DNA of 55,894 bases. It comes from CAZQFV01 sp964592645 (GTDB lineage Bacteria; Chloroflexota; Chloroflexia; DTKN01). Made by a program: the position numbers and the translations under genes. Below are positions 24,107 to 33,600 of the stretch, one piece after another. The stretch lies in NCBI GenBank assembly GCA_964592645.1, contig CAZQFV010000025.1, forward strand, positions 1 to 55,894. Direction: 5' to 3'. The notes under the pieces were generated by a model. The model was not told the DNA's origin and searched no databases. It saw nothing but the letters and a program-made list of their open reading frames with translations. Every line of letters begins with the position of its first letter. Positions within the stretch are counted from its first letter, which is position 1.

Positions 24107-25894
24107 CTACCTCCTCTCCTGACGCATACGCTCACAGCCGCCCTGGGCGATGTGCTGGCGCAGCTCGTCGCCAAAGTGTTTCAGCAGGCTGCCCAGGGGC
24201 ACGGCGATCGACTGGCCCAGGGCGCAGAAAGGAGCCTCGGCGAACCCTTCCACGAGGGCTTCCAGGTTTTCCATGTCCGCGGGGGTCCCCCGGCCATCGA
24301 CGATCCGCTCAAAAGCTTCCAGGGCGCGCAGCGAGCCGATGCGGCAGGGGACGCACTTGCCGCACGACTCGTGGCGGAAGAAACGCATGATCGCCGCACC
24401 GAACTCGGCGGCGCAGGCCGTGCCCTCGGCCACGACCAGCACGACGCCGGAGCCGATGGAGACGCCCTGCCGTCCGGAGACAAAGTCCAGCGGGATATCC
24501 AGCAGGGCCGGCGGGACGACGGTGCTGGCAGTGCCGCCGGTCTGGACAAACTTGATCGGCCGGCCGCCCGCCACCCCGCCGCCGTAGCGGTCGATCAGCC
24601 GGCGCAGGGTGATGCCCATAGGCACCTCCACCGCCCCGCGCCGCACCACGTCGCCTTGGAGCTGAAAGACCTTGGTCCCGGCCGACTTCTCGGTGCCCAG
24701 CGCGCGGTACCACTCGGGGCCCTGGCGCACGATCGCCGGCACGTTACAGAGGGTCTCGACGTTGTTCACAGCCGTAGGCCTGTTGTGCAGGCCGCGCTGC
24801 GGCGGATAGGGCGGGCGGATGCGCGGTTCGCCGCGCTTGCCCTCCAGCGACTCGATCAGCGCCGTCTCCTCGCCGCAGATATAGGCGCCGGCACCGCGGT
24901 GTACGTCGATGTGGAAGGAGAAGCCGCGGCCCAGGATGTTGTCCCCGAGCAGCCCCGCGGCCTCGGCCTGATGGACGGCTTTCCGCAGCAGCTCCGCCGC
25001 CGGGGCGTACTCGCCGCGGATGTAGATGAACCCCTCGTGGGCCCCGATGGCATAGCCGGCGATGGCCATCCCCTCCAGGAGCAAGTGGGGATCCCCTTCC
25101 ATCACCAGGCGGTCCTTGAAGGTGCCCGGCTCGGACTCGTCGGCGTTGGCGATCACGTACTTGACGTCGCCGGCGGCCTGCGCCGTGAAGCGCCACTTCA
25201 GGCCGGTGGAGAAGCCCGCCCCGCCGCGGCCCTGCAAGCCCGAGGCCTGCACCAGGTCGATCACCTGGGCCGGGGTCATCTCGGCCAGGACCTTATCCAG
25301 CCCCTGGTAGGCGCCAGCCGCGCGGGCCTCCTCCAGGGAGGCGGGATCGATCCGCCCGACGCGCTCCAGGACGATGCGTACCTCGCCCTCCTGCGGCGGA
25401 GGCAGGATCGGCGACGGCTGGCCCGGCCTCGGATCGCCCGCCCGGTAGCTGGCGAGGATCTCGGCCAGCGCTGCGGGCGTCACCTGGAAGTAGAGGGCAT
25501 CGTCGATCTGCACCACCGGCCCTTCGGCGCAGTGGCCCAGGCAGCTCGTCTCCTCCAGGGTGAACAGGCCGTCGGGGGTCGTCTCCCCGTAGGAGATCCC
25601 CAGCGCCTCCGGCAAAGCGCGGCGCAGCGCGGCCGCCCCTTCCACATGGCAGGGCGGGCTGACGCACACCCGGACGGTGTGCCGGCCGCGCGGGCGCACG
25701 CTGAGCATAGAGTAGAAGGTGGCCGTCCCATAGACCACGCTCTCCGGCACCTGGAGCGCCTGCGACACCGCCGTCAGGGCGGAGCCCGGCAGGTACCCCA
25801 GGGCGTGGTCCAGCTCGCGCAGCGCCGTGATCAGCTCGTGCCGCCGGCCGGCGTACGGTTCCAAGATTTCCCGAATGCGGGTGGGTTCGTCCAT
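24107..25894 (-). CDS. Fused NuoE-NuoF NAD(H)-reactive subunit
   Basis: 595 residues. Residues 1-155 are NuoE-like with the [2Fe-2S] ligands in CVSPPCHVEGAA and TSCLGHCAEGP. From about residue 170 a NuoF-like part follows: SGLQGRGGAGFSTGLKWRF, NADESEPGTFKDRLVMEGDP, GAGAYICGEETALIESLEG and SCGKCVPCRIGS. It lacks the C-terminal ferredoxin domain of the first NuoF. It should pass electrons between NAD(H) and the NuoG-like N-terminus of FdhA, whose start lies only three bases past the stop codon. Start ATG 25894. Fusion of NuoE and NuoF is known in some bacteria. Confidence 0.93.
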   Translation of the reverse strand: MDEPTRIREILEPYAGRRHELITALRELDHALGYLPGSALTAVSQALQVPESVVYGTATFYSMLSVRPRGRHTVRVCVSPPCHVEGAAALRRALPEALGISYGETTPDGLFTLEETSCLGHCAEGPVVQIDDALYFQVTPAALAEILASYRAGDPRPGQPSPILPPPQEGEVRIVLERVGRIDPASLEEARAAGAYQGLDKVLAEMTPAQVIDLVQASGLQGRGGAGFSTGLKWRFTAQAAGDVKYVIANADESEPGTFKDRLVMEGDPHLLLEGMAIAGYAIGAHEGFIYIRGEYAPAAELLRKAVHQAEAAGLLGDNILGRGFSFHIDVHRGAGAYICGEETALIESLEGKRGEPRIRPPYPPQRGLHNRPTAVNNVETLCNVPAIVRQGPEWYRALGTEKSAGTKVFQLQGDVVRRGAVEVPMGITLRRLIDRYGGGVAGGRPIKFVQTGGTASTVVPPALLDIPLDFVSGRQGVSIGSGVVLVVAEGTACAAEFGAAIMRFFRHESCGKCVPCRIGSLRALEAFERIVDGRGTPADMENLEALVEGFAEAPFCALGQSIAVPLGSLLKHFGDELRQHIAQGGCERMRQERR

Positions 25895-25938
25895 ACCGAT
25901 CTCCTCTGATCGTCCTCCATTGGTTCACTACTCTTCTT

Positions 25939-26012
25939 TGTGTCTTTGTGCCTTCGTGGTCCTACACTCTTCTTCCTTGTGTCTTCGTACCTTCGTGGTT
26001 CAATCCCCCTCA
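25939..26012. repeat. Two tandem copies of a 36-38-base repeat
   Basis: Copies share TTGTGTCTT and ACTCTTCTT blocks and each ends in CCTTCGTGGT. The same CCTTCGTGGT/ACCACAAAGG family occurs at 37205-37271. They lie in the nuoEF leader downstream of its promoter. Two imperfect copies without spacers, so not CRISPR. Confidence 0.6.
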
Positions 26013-26054
26013 CCTTGGTATCTGGGCGGCGCAAGCGCCGAACCGGCACCGGCA

Positions 26055-26083
26055 ATTATACTACATGGGGGAAAATCGGGCAA
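26055..26083 (-). promoter_or_regulatory. Promoter of nuoEF-fdhA (second formate dehydrogenase)
   Basis: TTGCCC, 17-base spacer, TATAAT on the minus strand; start near 26048. The leader of about 150 bases includes a GGCGC-aa-GCGCC dyad and the tandem repeats. It separates expression of nuoEF-fdhA from the hdr/flx/fdhD genes upstream. Confidence 0.75.
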
Positions 26084-26100
26084 ACCACTGGTTCCCAAGT

Positions 26101-26934
26101 TCAGGAGGGGAGCAGCCGCCCGGCGGCCGCATAGACGAGGAAGCTCTGCCGCCGCAGCCGGCCAAGCAGGGTGCAGCGGCCGCGTTCGGCCAGGTCGATC
26201 GCCAGCGAGGTCGGGGCGGAGAGGGAGCCGACCACGGGCACCGCCAGGCGCAGCGCCTTGGCCACCATCTCGTGGCTGGCCCGCCCCGTGGTCAGCACGA
26301 CGCGGCCGGCCGGCAGCAGCCCGCGCATCTGGGCCGCCCCCAACACCTTGTCCATGGCGTTGTGCCGGCCCAGGTCCTCCGCCAGGACCAGGGCCGTGCC
26401 ATCGGCAGCATAGAGGCCGGCCCCATGCACTCCCCCGGTGCGCCGGTAGACGCCAGGAATCGCCCGCAGTTGGGCGGCCATCCGCCAGACTGCCTCGGCC
26501 CGCAGCCAGGGAGCCTCCTCGGGGGGCAGCGCGGCCAGCTCCAGCGCCTCCAGGTCCACCTCGACGCTGCCGCAGCCGGAGAGGACACGGCGCAGGCCCC
26601 GCCCCTCACCGCGCACCCCCGCGGGGCGGACCTGCAGCCGCACCACGGACCTCTGGTTCTCTGCCAGCTGCAGGGACTCTTCTTCCCGGCAGTAGTGCAC
26701 CACGAGGATATCGTCGAAGGAGGCCACCAGCCCCTCGCTCAGGCAGAACCCCACGGCCAGCTCGCGTTCCAGTCCGGGGAGGCACATCAGGGTCGCCACC
26801 GGCCGGCCGTTCACCTCCACCGTCAGCGGCCGCTCCACCGGCACGGCGACCTCGACCGGCACGGCCCCACCCGGGCGCACTTCCAGCGCGGCATGGACCA
26901 GGATCGCGTTCAGATCAGCCGTATCAGAAGGCAT
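26101..26934 (-). CDS. fdhD: FdhD-type formate dehydrogenase sulfurtransferase
   Basis: 277 residues. FdhD transfers sulfur from IscS to the molybdenum cofactor and is needed for active formate dehydrogenase. Family landmarks: RPLTVEVNGRPVATLMCLPG, GFCLSEGLV, GGVHGAGLYAADG, EDLGRHNAMDKVLG, TTGRASHEMVAKALR and SLSAPTSLAIDLAERG. The loop that carries a CxxC in E. coli FdhD reads LSGCGSVEVD here, so the first Cys is kept and the second is missing. It overlaps the flxA stop by 11 bases, so it belongs to the flx operon. Start ATG 26934. Confidence 0.93.
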   Translation of the reverse strand: MPSDTADLNAILVHAALEVRPGGAVPVEVAVPVERPLTVEVNGRPVATLMCLPGLERELAVGFCLSEGLVASFDDILVVHYCREEESLQLAENQRSVVRLQVRPAGVRGEGRGLRRVLSGCGSVEVDLEALELAALPPEEAPWLRAEAVWRMAAQLRAIPGVYRRTGGVHGAGLYAADGTALVLAEDLGRHNAMDKVLGAAQMRGLLPAGRVVLTTGRASHEMVAKALRLAVPVVGSLSAPTSLAIDLAERGRCTLLGRLRRQSFLVYAAAGRLLPS

Positions 26935-27754
26935 CGATAAAGTTCAGGATCTGTGCGTAGCTAAAGACCGGCCCGTCCACACAGACGTAGCGCTCGCCGA
27001 TGTTGCAGCGGCCGCACTTGCCCAGGCCGCACTTCATCTTCATCTCCAGCGTGGTATAGATCTGCTCGGGGGCAAAGCCCTGCTTCTGGAGGAGCTGGGT
27101 GACGAACTTGATGGCGATCGGCGGGCCGCAGGTGACGGCCACCGCGTCACGCGGCGACGGCCCGACCTTGGCCTGCAGTTCGGTCACCAGGCCGACGTTG
27201 CCGCTCCAGTCCCCCTCGGCCGCATCGACGGTGACGTGGAACTCGACGTCGGGCGCCGCTGCCCACTGCTCGTACTCGTCGCGGAAGCAGAGCAGGCTCG
27301 GCAGCCGCGCCGCCACCAGCAGCGTGATGTGGCCGTAGTCGGCGCGATGGTCCAGGGCGTGCTGGATCACCGGGCGCAGCGGGGCCAGGCCGATGCCGGC
27401 GCCGATGATCACCAGGTTCTGCCCTTTGAACTCGTCCATCGGGAAAAAGTTGCCCATCGGCCCGCGCACCCCCACCGGGGCACCCTCCTCTAGGTTGTGC
27501 AGGGCGGAGGTGACGGTCCCCACCTTGGCCACGGCGAACTCCAGCTCCGGGCCGCGCGATGGGGTGCCGGCCAAGCCAAAGGGCACCTCGCCCACCCCGT
27601 AGGCGGAAAGGAAGGCAAACTGGCCCGGACGGTAGGCGGCAAAAGCCGCCCGGCCGGCCTCCTCCTCCAGGCGCACCCGGTAGAACTTGATCCCCGCCGC
27701 CAGGTCTCGGACCTCGGTCAGGGTGCCGGCGTAGGGCAGAAACGGGTTCGTCAT
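26924..27754 (-). CDS. FlxA-like FAD/NAD(P)H-binding oxidoreductase
   Basis: 276 residues of the ferredoxin-NADP reductase-like superfamily (AsrB/HydG/FlxA type). The N-terminal FAD barrel contains YRPGQFAFLSAYGVGEVP and VGTVTSALHNLEEGAPVGVR-type blocks. The NAD(P) domain has VIIGAGIGLAPLRPVIQHAL and AVTCGPPIAIKFVTQLL. The C-terminus carries [2Fe-2S] ligands in KCGLGKCGRCNIGERYVCVDGP. In FlxABCD-HdrABC systems this subunit oxidises NADH. The position after an AsrA/FlxB-like gene agrees. Start ATG 27754 with GAGG upstream. Confidence 0.88.
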   Translation of the reverse strand: MTNPFLPYAGTLTEVRDLAAGIKFYRVRLEEEAGRAAFAAYRPGQFAFLSAYGVGEVPFGLAGTPSRGPELEFAVAKVGTVTSALHNLEEGAPVGVRGPMGNFFPMDEFKGQNLVIIGAGIGLAPLRPVIQHALDHRADYGHITLLVAARLPSLLCFRDEYEQWAAAPDVEFHVTVDAAEGDWSGNVGLVTELQAKVGPSPRDAVAVTCGPPIAIKFVTQLLQKQGFAPEQIYTTLEMKMKCGLGKCGRCNIGERYVCVDGPVFSYAQILNFIDAF

Positions 27755-27767
27755 CCTCGCGCTCTCC

Positions 27768-28772
27768 TCACTGCTGCACCTGGGCCAGCCGCGCCACATC
27801 CTCCAGAATCTGCGTCAGGTCGATGTTCACCGGGCACTGCGCCACGCAGCGCCCGCAGCCGCTGCACAGCAGCACGCCGTTGTAACGCCAGGGAAAGTAG
27901 TAATACTTGTGGTAAAAACGGTTGCGCAGCCGCGCCCCCCGGGTGGGCCGGGGATCGTGGCCGCTGGCCTCGACGGAATAATGTTTGGAGGTGCAGGCAT
28001 CCCAGGTCCGCAGGCGCTCCACCTTGCCCCCGGCCCCGCGGTCGCGGATGTCGAAGCAGTAGCAGGTCGGGCAATTGTAGGTGCAGATCTTGCAGCCCAG
28101 GCAGCGTTCGCCCAGCCGCAGCCAGTAGTCGTCGTTGAAGAGGCGCAGCCACTCCTCCGGCGAGGGGCAGGGGAGGGGAGCGAGTTCCGGGGCCTGGGGC
28201 ACAAAAGCCTCTTCCAGGGCGCTCCCGCCGGCCGGGGAAAGCAACTCTGCCCCGCGCGCCGTGAGCGTTTCGGCGATGTAGGACTCGCCATCCTGGTACA
28301 GGACCACGTCCATATTCGCCGTGCCGATGGGCGAGCCGCCGACGGTGGTGCAGAAACACTCCGGCGTAGGCACGCGCATGCAGGCCAGTCCGACGACGGC
28401 CGTGTTCTTCCGGCGCTCACCCCAGTAGAAGTCGGCCGGCGCCCCCAGAAAGAGCGCGTCCATCGAGGTCAGGGCAGCGGCGTCGCAGGGACGGATGGCG
28501 AAAAGCACCTGCGGCCGGGCCGCCTCCGGCACCGCCATCTTTGCGGCACGTTTGCCCCGCCGGATGTGCACGATCGTCTCGGTAGCCGGGAAGAAGAACT
28601 CCTTGATGCTGTTGATCGGCCGGCCGACGTCCAGGTTCACCTCCCCCGCAGCGGTGATCTCCTCCAAGAAGGAGCCCGCTGTTCTCCGGACCGGGGCCAC
28701 TACGGCATAGTCGGGCAGCAGACGATCGATCCAGGCCAGCACATCCTGCGGCGTCAATCGAACTTGGGCCAT
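27768..28772 (-). CDS. FlxB/AsrA-like iron-sulfur protein
   Basis: 334 residues resembling the anaerobic sulfite reductase A/FlxB family. The N-terminal two thirds contain INSIKEFFFPATETIVHIRR and LFAIRPCDAAALTSMDALFL. The C-terminal third has two [4Fe-4S] motifs: CLGCKICTYNCPTCYC and CSGCGRCVAQCPVNIDLTQI. Takes electrons from FlxA and passes them on. The gene is 13 bases from flxA and 57 bases from flxC. Start ATG 28772. Confidence 0.88.
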   Translation of the reverse strand: MAQVRLTPQDVLAWIDRLLPDYAVVAPVRRTAGSFLEEITAAGEVNLDVGRPINSIKEFFFPATETIVHIRRGKRAAKMAVPEAARPQVLFAIRPCDAAALTSMDALFLGAPADFYWGERRKNTAVVGLACMRVPTPECFCTTVGGSPIGTANMDVVLYQDGESYIAETLTARGAELLSPAGGSALEEAFVPQAPELAPLPCPSPEEWLRLFNDDYWLRLGERCLGCKICTYNCPTCYCFDIRDRGAGGKVERLRTWDACTSKHYSVEASGHDPRPTRGARLRNRFYHKYYYFPWRYNGVLLCSGCGRCVAQCPVNIDLTQILEDVARLAQVQQ

Positions 28773-28829
28773 ATACCCACCTCAGCAAGCGAACCGGCGA
28801 TCCGACTTCCAACCTCCAACTTCCAGCCC

Positions 28830-29660
28830 CTACTCCAACTCTTCTTTGCAAAAGGTCATAAAGGGCGCCGGGGTCTCGGCATCCATTCCGGCACGGAATG
28901 CAAAGGTCCTCTGGACTTCTCCGGCCACATAACGCTGGTAGAGGTAGACCGGAATGCCCATCGGGCAAACCCGTTCGCATTCGCCACACTCGATGCAGCG
29001 CCCGGTCAGGTGGTAGGCCCGCAGCACATGGTAGAACTCGTTCTCCGGCGGGGCGATGGCGATGCTCTCCCAGGCCGGGTCCAGCTTCTCGGCGATGCAG
29101 ACCTCGCAGTAGCACATCGGGCAGACTTGGCGGCAGGCGTAGCAGCGGATGCAGCGCGCCCACTGCTGGGACCAAAAAGCCCGGCGCTCGCCCGGCGTCA
29201 GCGCCTCCAGTTGGGCCAGCGGGTCGGGCTCGGTTGGTGCCGGGGATTCACCCGGCGGCTCGCCCACCAGCACGTCGTAGGTCGGCGGGACGCGGTCCGG
29301 GCAGGCGGCGCAGGGGGCCTTGCCCACGCCGCCGCAGGCCACCCCGATGACATACACCTGGCCACGGTCCACCTGATGTTCCAGCGACAGGACGTTCAGC
29401 GCCCGGGCGTCGCACGGCTTCAGCACCACCGCCACGGCCGGCCACGGGGCGTTGTCATGGGGCTTGCAGTCCAGCAGGTAGAGGGCCAGATTGTGCACGC
29501 AGCGCTCGTCGAATACCAGGCGGCCGGCCTCCTCCACCGTGCGGGCCACCAGCGGGCGCACCGCCCCGCGCTTTCCCTCCTCGTACCCGATGACCCGCGT
29601 GACCTGGCCGCTCTGAAGCAGCTCGCGGGCGATGCGGCGGACCTCCTCGGTAAGGTTCAA
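28830..29660 (-). CDS. FlxC-like / FrhB-type iron-sulfur protein (second copy)
   Basis: 276 residues, paralogous to 4662-5468: VVLKPCDARALNVLSLEHQV in the first half; the Cys-rich stretch CIRCYACRQVCPMCYCEVC; and CIECGECERVCPMGIPVYLY near the end. The start is a TTG at 29660, six bases after AGGAGG; there is no ATG or other good start near. The longer open frame to 30347 runs antisense-like over the YccF gene and is rejected. It probably relays electrons between FlxAB and FlxD/HdrA. Confidence 0.85.
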   Translation of the reverse strand: MNLTEEVRRIARELLQSGQVTRVIGYEEGKRGAVRPLVARTVEEAGRLVFDERCVHNLALYLLDCKPHDNAPWPAVAVVLKPCDARALNVLSLEHQVDRGQVYVIGVACGGVGKAPCAACPDRVPPTYDVLVGEPPGESPAPTEPDPLAQLEALTPGERRAFWSQQWARCIRCYACRQVCPMCYCEVCIAEKLDPAWESIAIAPPENEFYHVLRAYHLTGRCIECGECERVCPMGIPVYLYQRYVAGEVQRTFAFRAGMDAETPAPFMTFCKEELE

Positions 29661-29725
29661 GAGACTCCTCCTGAAGTGTTTACGCAGCAGGTCGAACGTT
29701 GCATCGTGAGAGCGTTCGATCGCTC

Positions 29726-30157
29726 TTACGTCCTCCGCAGCGACACGACCTTTGGCGAGCTGGCGAACATCCCCAGCCCGATCGGGAACAGCAGCAGCGT
29801 GGCGCAAAAGACCCAGGCGACCTCCAGCCAGATCAGGCTGAACCACCAGCCGATCAGGAGGAAGTAGAGGGCCCGCAGGAGGAATGGGTGCTGGGGCAGG
29901 TCGGTCTGCTGCAGGACGATCCGCCCGTCCGGCGTGCGCACCACCGTGGTCAGTTGGGCCGGCTGGCGCAGCAGGGCGATCTGCGGGATGCGGTTGAGCA
30001 TCCACAGGCCCAACGGCAGGCCGATGATCGTCAGGTTCAGAAACCAGGCCAGCAGCAGCCAGACCTGGCTGGCCCAGGAGCCGATGAAGATGAACCACAG
30101 GAGTTGCACCAGGCACCCCGGCCCGGGCCGGGTGACCCGCTGTGTGACCTCGCTCAT
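29726..30157 (-). CDS. YccF-like small membrane protein
   Basis: 143 residues with hydrophobic segments in three zones: LVQLLWFIFIGSWASQVWLL, NLTIIGLPLGLWMLNRIPQI, and IGWWFSLIWLEVAWVFCATL plus LLFPIGLGMFA. The duplicated P-x-G-LGxW/LGMF pattern resembles the YccF inner-membrane domain. Function unknown. Its ATG overlaps the flxD stop (ATGA), so it is firmly in the operon, an unexpected membrane protein among soluble flx/hdr genes. It could tether the complex to the membrane, which is inference. Confidence 0.75.
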   Translation of the reverse strand: MSEVTQRVTRPGPGCLVQLLWFIFIGSWASQVWLLLAWFLNLTIIGLPLGLWMLNRIPQIALLRQPAQLTTVVRTPDGRIVLQQTDLPQHPFLLRALYFLLIGWWFSLIWLEVAWVFCATLLLFPIGLGMFASSPKVVSLRRT

Positions 30158-30588
30158 ACCGCCACCTCCGTAGCCTGCTCCATCGGCACTCGCGGCCCCA
30201 GGGCCCGCACGGCCTCGGTGAAGCGGGCAATGACCTCGGCGAAGCGGGCGCCCTCCGAGGCCGAGACCCAGTCCAGTTGGAAGCGCTCCTTCTCCACCCC
30301 AAAGAACTGGAGCAGGCGGTGAAAGAGCGCCAGCCGGCGCCGCGCATAGTAGTTGCCCTCGCGGTAGTGGCAGTCGCCGGGATGGCACCCCAAGACGATC
30401 ACCCCGTCGGCCCCCTCCAGGAAGGCCTTCATCACCAGCATGGGGTCCACCCGCCCGGAGCAGGGCACGCGGATGATGCGGACGTTGGGTGGGTACGACA
30501 GACGCGACGTCCCGGCCAGGTCGGCCCCGGCATAGGAACACCAGTTGCAAAGGAAGCCGACGATGCGGGGTTCAAAGGCTTGGGGCAT
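30154..30588 (-). CDS. MvhD/FlxD-type [2Fe-2S] subunit (second copy)
   Basis: 144 residues, homologous to 5498-5920: PRIVGFLCNWCSYAGADLAG at the N-terminus, RVPCSGRVDPMLVMKAFLEG, and VLGCHPGDCHYREGNYYARR. Expected to carry electrons from the FlxABC/NADH side into HdrA. It lies directly downstream of hdrA (55-base gap). Start ATG 30588. Confidence 0.92.
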   Translation of the reverse strand: MPQAFEPRIVGFLCNWCSYAGADLAGTSRLSYPPNVRIIRVPCSGRVDPMLVMKAFLEGADGVIVLGCHPGDCHYREGNYYARRRLALFHRLLQFFGVEKERFQLDWVSASEGARFAEVIARFTEAVRALGPRVPMEQATEVAV

Positions 30589-30643
30589 ACAAAACCTCCA
30601 GCGAAAAGGCGGATCGGCGGAAAACTCGGCCCGTCGGCCGGGG

Positions 30644-33600
30644 TCATGTTTCGGTCGGCTCCTCCGCGAACTCGGCCAACGGCTCCGCGAACAGCCCCAC
30701 GACTTGTCCGACCAACTGCTGGTCGGTGAACCCCTTGAGGTTCACCGCCGCCCCCCGACAGACGTTGACGCACAGGCCGCAGCCCTTGCAGACGGTAGGG
30801 TTGACACGGGCCACCGTCTTGCCGCGCTTGGTCTGGGTCAGCTCGATGGCCTTGTACGGGCAGACGGTGACGCACAGGTTGCAGCCGACGCACTCGCGTT
30901 CGTTGACCTCGGCGACCATAGGGCTGGCCACTATGGCGTCTTTGGCGAGCACCCCCACCACCTTGGCGGCGGCGCCGCTGGCCTGGGCTACGGAGGTGGG
31001 GATATCCTTGGGGCCGGCCGCGCAGCCGCAGAGAAAGATGCCGTCGGAGTTGGTCTCCACCGGCTGTAGCTTGGGGTGGGCCTCGTTGATAAAGTCGTAG
31101 AGGTTGTAGGAGATGTTCAACGTCTGGAAGAGGTCGCGCGCCCCCCGGGGCGCGGTGGCGCCGGTGGCCAGCACCACCAGGTCGGCGGCGATCTCCACCG
31201 GCCGGCCCAGCAGCGTGTCCACCCCCTCGACGATCAGCTTGCCGCCGCGCTCATAGACCTGGGAGACGCGCCCGCGCAGGTAGTGGGCGTTGTACTGCTC
31301 GATGGCCCGGCGGGTGAACTCGTCATAGTCCTTGCCGGCGGCGCGGATGTCCATGTAAAAGTTATAGACCTCCACCTCCGGGTCGTGCTCTTTGAGCATG
31401 ATGGCGTGCTTGGCCAGGTACATACAGCAGAAGACGGAGCAGTACGGCCGGCCCACATGCACGTCGCGCGAGCCGACGCAGGAGACCAGCACTACCGTCT
31501 TGGGCGGTTTGCCGTCGGAGGGGCGCAGGACGTGGCCGTACGTCGGGCCGGAGGCGTTCATCAGCCGTTCCAGCTCCAGCCCTGTAATCACATCCGGGTA
31601 GCGGCCGTAGCCGTACTCGCCGTAGACGGTGGCGTCGAAGAGGTCGTACCCCGTGGCCACGACGATGGCCCCGAACGGCTCGGTCACCAGCTCCTCCCTC
31701 TGGTGGTAGTCGATGGCCCGGCGGGGGCACTTTTGCGCGCACAGCCCGCACTTGCCGTTCTTGACAAACCAGGTGCACGTCTGGGTGTCGATCACCGGCA
31801 CCAGCGGCACGGCCTGGGCAAAGGGCACGTAGATGGGCGCGCGCCTGCCCATATTGACCTCGAACTCGCTGGGAAAGCCGCCCTTGACCGTGCCATCCTC
31901 CTGGGGACGCGGGCGCAGCGGGCAGTTGTTCCAGCAGACGCCGCAGCCGGTGCATAGCTTGGGGTCGACGTAGCGCGGCTTGCGCCGGATCGTCACCTGA
32001 AAGTTGCCGACGTACCCTTTGACGTCCACCACCTCGGAGTAGGTATAGAGCTTGATGTTGGGGTGCTGGGAGGCCTCCACCAGTTTGGGGGTCAGGATGC
32101 AGTTGCTCACCACAAAGGCACCCTTGGGGATGAAGCGGTGCGTGCCGGCAACCGTCACGTCGTACACAAACGGCCCAGGCGAAGGTGCCTGCTGGACATC
32201 AGCAACTTCGTCCAGGTAGAACTCCCAACGCAGGAACTTGCGCAGGGTCTGGAGATCCTGGTCGTCGGGCGGAATACGATCTTGGAGGTACGCGGCCAAT
32301 CTTCGCAGTGTCGGTCTGGTGATGCGGCACCGTCCCCGCTCGATGGCTCTGAGATTCGGCGGCGAGAGCGGCAGGCCGGTCGTCCCAATGCCGTATCGGA
32401 CGCGGATGCTCTTGAGCCGCTGCCCACATTCCAGCGGCAAGGACTCGAACAGACCTCCCCGTGTTTTGGCCGGAACGGCCAGGATTGGGGCGAGCTTGTC
32501 CATGCGGGCCCTTTTTCGGGGATGGTTCGAACCAACCAACGCGATAAAGCGCAGGACGTCCTCACGGCTGGCAATCTCGAGGTGAACCCGCTTCGGGTAG
32601 GTAAAGATGTTGGCCAGGACGCCCACCCGCTTGAGAAGCAGATGGATGCCCTCGGCCTCCTCCGGCACGTTCCCGAAATGGTAGTATATCCTACCGCTCG
32701 TGCCGCTTTTGTGCACGCGGATGGAGCCATGGCCGTCGAAATAACCCCGGAGAAAGGCAGCGATTAGCTCTTCCGGTAGCCTAAAGATCGGCCGATAATT
32801 GCCGGCAGTCAGTTTCCGAACAATCGAGGCGAGGAGGCGGTTCTTGAGCGAAATCACCTGCATGTTGTTCCTGCGCGGACCAAATACAGCCGGCCGGTTG
32901 GGAAATACGGAATGGTAAGCACGAGTGAATGCTTCTACAAGGGCCGGACTCGTGTTCCCAAACTGCACCTCGAGCCGCTTGGCCTTCGCCGAAGACACCG
33001 AACCATCGGCGGCGATCAGCCCGACAAGGTACAACAGATCACTCGTGACGTACTCTGCTCCCAGTTCGGTGTCAGCGCCGCCCTTGTGCGTAACGGCCTT
33101 GATCTCGGCGGCGACGCGATCCCATTCCAGCGGCGTCGCAGCGCAGATCTTGCGCAAGTCTCCGAGCGAGAGATGATACGCCCTCGTGTAGAGATTCCGC
33201 ACCTTGATTCCCAGCCTTTGCGCAGCCGCCTCGAAGGTGCCAAACCTCTCATGCAGGACGCCTCTCACCGTTTCCTTCAAACCCTCATTCACTACCAGGA
33301 CGTCGTCGGGCAACAGGTCGACGATCCTCGGCGTCGTGCTCTGGACCCTGATCTTGTGCGGCGCATACAACCTGAGGCCCGGGGTCAGCAGCCGGGCTTC
33401 TACCCAGGTTGGCCCCTCGGAAGTGTCCACCAGCACCCGGTGATCGGGCGTCAGGCGCAACGTCTGGCCCACGCGGGTCGTGATTTCCAGCAACTGGGAC
33501 GGCGCAGGCAGCCTTTGCACATCAGTGATGCCGGCCGTCTTGCAGGTCACCTCGTTTTGGGAGAGGATCGTGCGGCCCGCTCCGCGGTCAAACGACTCGA

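Noticed and set aside
22532..25909. 1125-codon plus-strand open frame
   Set aside because: Fully antisense to fdhA (second copy) and nuoEF, which have clear motifs; an open complementary frame is common at this GC content.
25939..26012. Short repeats as a CRISPR array
   Set aside because: Only two imperfect copies directly abutting, no unique spacers, no cas genes.
29660..30347. Long upstream extension of the FlxC-like gene
   Set aside because: It would overlap the YccF-like gene in another frame and lacks similarity to FlxC before residue 1 of the TTG start.
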